Shown here: piece after piece, positions 30,791-35,216 of the stretch
Layout: every line of letters starts with the position of its first letter
Numbering within the stretch: the first letter of the stretch is position 1
Assembly (NCBI GenBank): GCA_964404205.1
Contig: CAYOJD010000015.1
Location: 1-35,216 of the forward strand
Direction of reading: 5' to 3'
Length of the DNA stretch: 35,216 nt
Source: CAZWBR01 sp964404205
Lineage (GTDB): Bacteria > Bacteroidota > Bacteroidia > Bacteroidales > Prolixibacteraceae
Notes under the pieces: model-generated
What the model saw: the letters and a program-made list of their open reading frames with translations, nothing else
What the model was told of the DNA's origin: nothing
Database searches by the model: none
Position numbers and translations under genes: made by a program

Positions 30791-32632
30791 TTATGGTCGT
30801 TGCGTTTTATCAACCCTGAAGGAGGGTGCCTGATAGTCGTTGGGTAAATAGCTTTGCGGAATGGTGGTGGTATTGCCGTCGCGCTGCGCCCGGTAGTGTG
30901 GCGACATGATTTCAATCCCTCTTTCGTTGCAGCAGTCCTGAATGTTTTGATGCATTTCAGAAAGGATGGCCAACCGGCGTCCGGCGTGCAGCGTATGGGC
31001 GTTCAGTTGATAAGAAACATAAAAGTCGTCGAGACTGGTTTGAAAAACGAAAGGTTTTGGCTCTTTGTTCAACAGGGTACAGCGGTCGGCCGCATCGAGC
31101 AGTGCAGCGTGCATTTCGCGCCAGGGGACATCGTACCCAATGGTAATGGTGGTGTGTACAATTAGTCCACCTTCCTGCGCAAAACTGGTGTAATTTGTTG
31201 TATTCCCACTGAGAATCGACGAGTTTGGAATGGTAATCTCTTCGTTTTTAATGGTTCGCAGCCGGGTAACCAGCAGTGATTTCTCGATTACATCGCCTAC
31301 CATCTCCCCAATTTTGACCCGATCGCCCAGTTTAAATGGTCGCATGTAGGTAATTATCAATCCGGCAACCATATTTGAAATGGCCGATGACGACCCGAGA
31401 GAAAAGAGCACCCCTACAAAAACAGATACCCCTTTAAAAATGTTACTGTCGGATCCCGGAAGATAGGGGAAGATTATTACCAACATAAAAGCATACAGTA
31501 ACCCCTTGACAATGCTGAAAGTTGGCATAGCCCAGTCGGAATGAAACCCGCTTATCACCAATTTGCCCGAGTCGATTTCATTGAAGAAATATTTTACCAG
31601 TCGGATGAAATATTTCATTGCAAAAACAATTACGAGGATGGCAAAAAGATTGGGAAGATAGTTCCATGTGGCACTCAGAATGGTTCTAACTGGGTTCCAT
31701 ACCATCGAAAATATTGACTGTGCCCATCCGCGGGTAAATGGAAATATACTGAAAATTAGCGGCATCGAAATCAGGAGCAGTGTCAATATCAACGCAATCT
31801 TCGAGATATTCATCAAATTAATGATGGCCCTATATTCCTGACGTGCAGTGAGGAAAGTGTAATTTTTGAAAGAGAGGTCACGTAGCCATTGTTTGCGGTT
31901 CCGAACCAGGTATAATTTTATCCGCTTGTACCCTTTATTGATAAGATATACCAGTACCCAAAAGCTGGCTACGATTAGTAGTGTCAGTCCTATACGGATA
32001 ATCAGCCGTTGCAGGCTGTGCACCTCTTTTTGTTCAGACAACTCGGCTTTGATAATGTTTAGATATTGTTCGGCCAGCTGGTTTTTGGTGGTGTTGAACC
32101 AGAGTGCATCCAAGTCGGTGATACTCATCATAATCCAATCGCGGTAGATGATATCTGCAGTTATTTCAGATACAATAATCTTCAACGAATCCAATTCGAT
32201 CAGATCTTTGTCGTGCAGTTCTTTAATTCGTGCTTCAATGCGCGATGCCCTGTCGGCCGGCGAGGTTGAGCCTATTCGGTTGTATATGGAGAACAAAGTA
32301 TCCTGAAATGGGACGACCGCAGCACCTGTAGTTATTTTCTTCAGTTCTGTAACTTTCTGACGTATGTCGGAGGTGTGTAGCGAGTCTTCAAGCCTGATGC
32401 CCTTTATCTCGTTCATAATGGAGTTGCGTTCTGCAATGTTGTTGGGCGGAAGTTGTTGCAACTGTTTGTTTAATAATATAACTGCTACCGAATCATATAA
32501 TTTTTTCTGGTAATAGTCTTTCAATAAGATCTGGAAAGAGCTGAGGTTGGTTGTCGAACTATCGGGCTGAGCCCCGGACGCGAGGTTGACAATAGCCAAC
32601 AGGAAAAAGAGATATAGGGGCAATCGTTTCAT
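30791..32632 (-). CDS. Mechanosensitive ion channel, MscS family (large, with periplasmic domain)
   Basis: The product is 613 residues if started at the ATG at 32632, which gives a signal peptide MKRLPLYLFFLLAIVNLASGA; the 11-residue extension upstream is unlikely. Residues about 25-215 form a periplasmic coiled-coil-rich domain, then come five or so membrane segments. The pore helix and beta domain follow: SLGSSSAISNMVAGLIITYMRPFKLGDRVKIGEMVGDV, then EITIPNSSI, the MscS signature. The C-terminal domain holds VSYQLNA and a conserved QNIQD stretch. It is a larger relative of MscS (KefA/YbdG-like in layout) and likely releases solutes on osmotic downshock. It converges with ald at a shared terminator. 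The exact subfamily is not resolved. Confidence 0.9.
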   Translation of the reverse strand: MKRLPLYLFFLLAIVNLASGAQPDSSTTNLSSFQILLKDYYQKKLYDSVAVILLNKQLQQLPPNNIAERNSIMNEIKGIRLEDSLHTSDIRQKVTELKKITTGAAVVPFQDTLFSIYNRIGSTSPADRASRIEARIKELHDKDLIELDSLKIIVSEITADIIYRDWIMMSITDLDALWFNTTKNQLAEQYLNIIKAELSEQKEVHSLQRLIIRIGLTLLIVASFWVLVYLINKGYKRIKLYLVRNRKQWLRDLSFKNYTFLTARQEYRAIINLMNISKIALILTLLLISMPLIFSIFPFTRGWAQSIFSMVWNPVRTILSATWNYLPNLFAILVIVFAMKYFIRLVKYFFNEIDSGKLVISGFHSDWAMPTFSIVKGLLYAFMLVIIFPYLPGSDSNIFKGVSVFVGVLFSLGSSSAISNMVAGLIITYMRPFKLGDRVKIGEMVGDVIEKSLLVTRLRTIKNEEITIPNSSILSGNTTNYTSFAQEGGLIVHTTITIGYDVPWREMHAALLDAADRCTLLNKEPKPFVFQTSLDDFYVSYQLNAHTLHAGRRLAILSEMHQNIQDCCNERGIEIMSPHYRAQRDGNTTTIPQSYLPNDYQAPSFRVDKTQRP

Positions 32633-32695
32633 CGCAGTTTTAGTTTTAATGGTTATTACGGTCACAAGTTACGTGATTTGTAATGTTCTGGCGAT

Positions 32696-32724
32696 GAATA
32701 TCCTTCAAAAAATTGAGGATATTC
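32696..32724. repeat. Inverted repeat in the divergent mscS/antiporter gap
   Basis: GAATATCCTTCAA and TTGAGGATATTC are complementary with one bulged T around AAAA. It lies 64 nt upstream of the MscS start. The 391-bp divergent gap (32633-33023) otherwise shows only a possible -7 box TATCTTTA (32950-32957) for the antiporter. Confidence 0.6.
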
Positions 32725-33023
32725 GGTTTATTTCTATTGAAACGGCATGAATTAAACAAATCAACTGTCGAACATGTTCTCGCGATAGTGTAAATTCGAT
32801 CGAGAAAATTGGTTGATTGCAATTAAAGTTTTTTCGGTTTTCAGCGAAACTGCTCATAATTCGAATTTAAAGAAGCCAACACAGGTAGGTAACCGATGTA
32901 GAGATATCAGTTCGTTCCAAAAAATATTACACGATTCCCAAAAAAAATCTATCTTTAATAATAGTTCTGCTTTTGCTTGCCCGTCTTGGGGTGTTCAACG
33001 GTAAGAATCATAAATATCTGCAC

Positions 33024-35015
33024 ATGGAATATTCAGTCTTGAAGGATATAGTTATTATATTTTCCCTTTCGACAATTGTCAACTTTTTGTTTACCAAGAT
33101 ACGGGTCCCCACCATTATCGGCTATTTGTTGACCGGTGTGGTTGCAGGGCCGCACCTGCTTGGGATTATACATGCCCCGCACGAGATTGAACTGATGGCT
33201 GAGATAGGGGTGGTCATTCTGCTCTTTACCATCGGAATGGAATTTTCGCTCAATCACTTGTTGAAAATCAGGAGGATTGTATTCCTTGGCGGATTTTTGC
33301 AACTCACCTTTACCACCCTGATGACGATGGTGATGGCCCATTACTATAATTTGCATTGGTTGCCCTCCTTATTTATCGGGCTGATGACGGCCTTAAGCAG
33401 TACCGCGGTGGTGCTGAAGATTTTGCAGGAGCGTTCGGAGATTACTTCCAATTATGGGCGTACAGTTGTAGGGATTCTAATTTTTCAGGATATTATTTTG
33501 GTTCCGTTGATGCTGTTTGCCCCGTTGCTTAGCAACGGCCCAATTGATATGAGTGAAAATTTGCTTCAGTTAGGCCTTAAAACGCTTGTCGTCATCACCT
33601 TTGTTTATGTTGGTAATCGGTGGTTAATGCCAAAATTGTTGCACTTGATTGCGATGACCAAGAATCAGGAGCTTTTCCTGATGAGTGTGTTGCTGATTTG
33701 TCTATCGGTGGCTTTGCTCACTTCCGAAATGGGGATGTCGCTTGCTTTTGGAGCATTTTTGGCCGGATTGATGATCTCAGAATCTGAGTATAGCCACAAC
33801 GCTTTTGGGAACCTCATTCCCTTTCGCGATACGTTTACCAGTTTTTTCTTCGTATCGATAGGGATGTTGCTCGATATCAATTTTGTGATGGACAATTTAT
33901 GGATCGTGGTTGTAACTGTCGTTGCCGTAGTTTTAATTAAACTCATTTTTGCAGGTTTTACTGCGTTCCTGATGGGGCATACTTTTAAAGGCACGGTATT
34001 GGTGGGCGTAGCGCTGAGCCAGGTGGGCGAGTTCTCGTTTATTCTGGCCAAATTGGGCATTAACTACTCGATTATCGACAACTATGTCTATCAACTTTTT
34101 CTTGGAGTGGCTATTATTACCATGTCGATTTCTCCTGCGATGATTAGTCTTGGCGGACGGCTGTCGAATTTGCTGCTGAAACTTCCGTTGCCCAAAGTGG
34201 TGGTCAATGGTCTGTTTCCATTGAAGCAGATTGAAATCCCAAGTTTGAGCAATCATCTTGTACTGATTGGTAAAGACTCGCGGGCGCTGAACCTTTCGGT
34301 GATGGCTATGGTAATGAAGATTCCCTATATCTCGATTGTTTTCGATCCGGCTATTGTGCGAAAGAGGCAGGAAAAAGGCGAAACAGTGATTTACGGAGAT
34401 GCCATTAACGAAACAATTTTGTATAAAGCGCATGTTGATACGGCCCGTTTGATTGTTATCTCGGTTGGAAACCTGATAACATCGATGGCAGTTGTCGAGA
34501 AGGTCCGGTTTATAAACAAGCATGCCACGATAATGGTGCGAACCAGACATATTGAGGATATTGAGGAGTTGTACAGATTGGGTGCCAATCAGGTGATTCC
34601 GGAAGAGTTTGAAACGGCTATTGAGTTGTTCGATAGGGTGATGACCAATTTTTTATTGCCGAGAGAACGAATTGACAGTGCTATTGCCCGCATCCGAAAA
34701 GACAATTATGGTATTTTCAGGGAGCAGAACGATAGTACTAAATTCAATATCCTGAAAGATATTCCCAATATTGAAATCGCAGCCATGAAAATTAGCCGGG
34801 GGTCGGTTCTTGATGGAAAGTCGCTTTTGGATAGTCAGTTGCGAAAGAAACACGGTATTACATTGGTCGCCATCAAGCGGAGGCACATCATCATGGAGCA
34901 TCCCGATCCGGCTATGGTTTTCCGCGAAGAGGATATTGCTTACATTATGGGAAAACCCGATCAGATATTATTGGCCAGTTCGCTCTTTTCAGCTGAGATA
35001 AACGAATCGGCATAA
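33024..35015 (+). CDS. Cation:proton antiporter, CPA2 family, with RCK (TrkA-N and TrkA-C) domains
   Basis: The product is 663 residues from the ATG at 33024; the TTG at 32973 adds 17 polar residues with no support. About twelve membrane segments (1-385) carry the CPA2 landmarks TALSSTAVVLKIL, FGAFLAGLMISESEY and ALSQVGEFSFILAKLG. A TrkA-N domain follows (about 415-545), then a TrkA-C domain (about 570-655). It is KefB-like and exchanges potassium or sodium for protons. In the TrkA-N domain the usual GxGxxG loop is replaced by IGKDSRALNLS, though the acidic end of the second strand (FDPAIVRKRQEKGETVIYGDA) is kept, so NAD binding may be altered. It is not in an operon and ends at a strong terminator. 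Confidence 0.9.
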   Translation: MEYSVLKDIVIIFSLSTIVNFLFTKIRVPTIIGYLLTGVVAGPHLLGIIHAPHEIELMAEIGVVILLFTIGMEFSLNHLLKIRRIVFLGGFLQLTFTTLMTMVMAHYYNLHWLPSLFIGLMTALSSTAVVLKILQERSEITSNYGRTVVGILIFQDIILVPLMLFAPLLSNGPIDMSENLLQLGLKTLVVITFVYVGNRWLMPKLLHLIAMTKNQELFLMSVLLICLSVALLTSEMGMSLAFGAFLAGLMISESEYSHNAFGNLIPFRDTFTSFFFVSIGMLLDINFVMDNLWIVVVTVVAVVLIKLIFAGFTAFLMGHTFKGTVLVGVALSQVGEFSFILAKLGINYSIIDNYVYQLFLGVAIITMSISPAMISLGGRLSNLLLKLPLPKVVVNGLFPLKQIEIPSLSNHLVLIGKDSRALNLSVMAMVMKIPYISIVFDPAIVRKRQEKGETVIYGDAINETILYKAHVDTARLIVISVGNLITSMAVVEKVRFINKHATIMVRTRHIEDIEELYRLGANQVIPEEFETAIELFDRVMTNFLLPRERIDSAIARIRKDNYGIFREQNDSTKFNILKDIPNIEIAAMKISRGSVLDGKSLLDSQLRKKHGITLVAIKRRHIIMEHPDPAMVFREEDIAYIMGKPDQILLASSLFSAEINESA

Positions 35016-35048
35016 AAAAACAGTTGCCGGAACCCGACAACTGTTTTT
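35016..35048. terminator. Bidirectional terminator after the antiporter gene
   Basis: A perfect 11-bp stem AAAAACAGTTG (35016-35026) / CAACTGTTTTT (35038-35048) encloses an 11-nt loop. It begins directly after the antiporter stop and faces the stop of the convergent gene at 35070. The A and T runs make it suitable for both strands. Confidence 0.9.
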
Positions 35049-35069
35049 ACATCGTTTAAACCCGAACGA

Positions 35070-35216
35070 TTAAAAATACCAGGTTAAACCGACATTTAAC
35101 CCCAACTTACCATATGGTGAGATAGTTGTGAGCGCTTTTGATTTATCTGTAAGGTCAGCTCCTTCCAATTTATCGTGATAGGTGATAACAGTAGGTTTTC
35201 CAGTGATTGTCTGATA
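35070..35216 (-). CDS. 3' end of an outer-membrane beta-barrel protein (partial)
   Basis: Only the last 48 codons are in the window, reading into the end of the sequence on the minus strand. The peptide ends SPYGKLGLNVGLTWYF, with the alternating pattern and terminal phenylalanine of an outer-membrane barrel. The stop at 35070-35072 lies 21 nt from the shared terminator. The N-terminal part and the family cannot be judged from here. Confidence 0.6.
   Translation of the reverse strand, partial: YQTITGKPTVITYHDKLEGADLTDKSKALTTISPYGKLGLNVGLTWYF

Overview
The window reads as chromosomal DNA of a Bacteroidota bacterium, probably from the Bacteroidales/Marinilabiliales side, but I cannot name a genus. 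The reasons are: Bacteroidota-type promoters (TTTG at -33, TAnnTTTG at -7) in front of several genes; a secreted CotH-family protein ending in a type IX secretion (T9SS) sorting domain; a symporter with its small accessory protein; an arsEFG module of the type described from Bacteroides; and ferredoxin-dependent 2-oxoacid oxidoreductase genes of anaerobic metabolism next to katG/perR oxidative-stress genes. I see no tRNA, rRNA, insertion sequence, phage or CRISPR array.

Region 1 (about 0.2-14.8 kb, all plus strand) is an aryl/branched acid and amino acid block. It holds an ADP-forming acyl-CoA synthetase, an outer-membrane porin-like barrel, two phenylacetate-CoA ligase (PaaK) genes each followed by a double-ACT regulator, a sodium:solute symporter with a 59-residue accessory protein between the two pairs, prephenate dehydratase, a flavodoxin with an atypical phosphate loop, a PLP aminotransferase, and a four-subunit 2-oxoacid:ferredoxin oxidoreductase (ferredoxin, alpha, beta, gamma). 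Together these could interconvert external aryl or branched carboxylic acids, their CoA esters, 2-oxoacids and amino acids. The direction, fermentation of amino acids or reductive-carboxylation synthesis of phenylalanine from phenylacetate, cannot be read from the DNA.

Region 2 (15.0-20.6 kb) holds the T9SS-exported CotH protein behind a good promoter and with a strong terminator. It is followed by an oxidative-stress set: a PerR-type Fur regulator with all five regulatory metal ligands, a small DUF454 membrane protein and catalase-peroxidase KatG. A SIMPL-domain protein and a DUF2200 protein follow.

Region 3 (22.2-28.1 kb) is an arsenic resistance island in two parts. Part one is arsR1, arsE, arsF, arsG, a COG0701 permease (ArsP-like) and a DUF2798 protein. 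An 18-bp palindrome of the form TTTCGGG-N4-CCYGAAA lies 13-15 nt upstream of the start codons of arsR1, arsE and the permease. Part two is arsR2, arsC, arsM and acr3, preceded by a different 36-bp near-perfect palindrome. The first part looks directed at aromatic organoarsenicals, the second at inorganic arsenic by reduction, methylation and efflux.

Region 4 (28.2-35.2 kb) has a class I aminotransferase (minus) divergent from alanine dehydrogenase (plus), a large MscS-type channel (minus), a KefB-like CPA2 antiporter with RCK domains (plus), and the 3' end of an outer-membrane barrel gene (minus) running off the window. Bidirectional-looking hairpin terminators separate the last convergent pairs.
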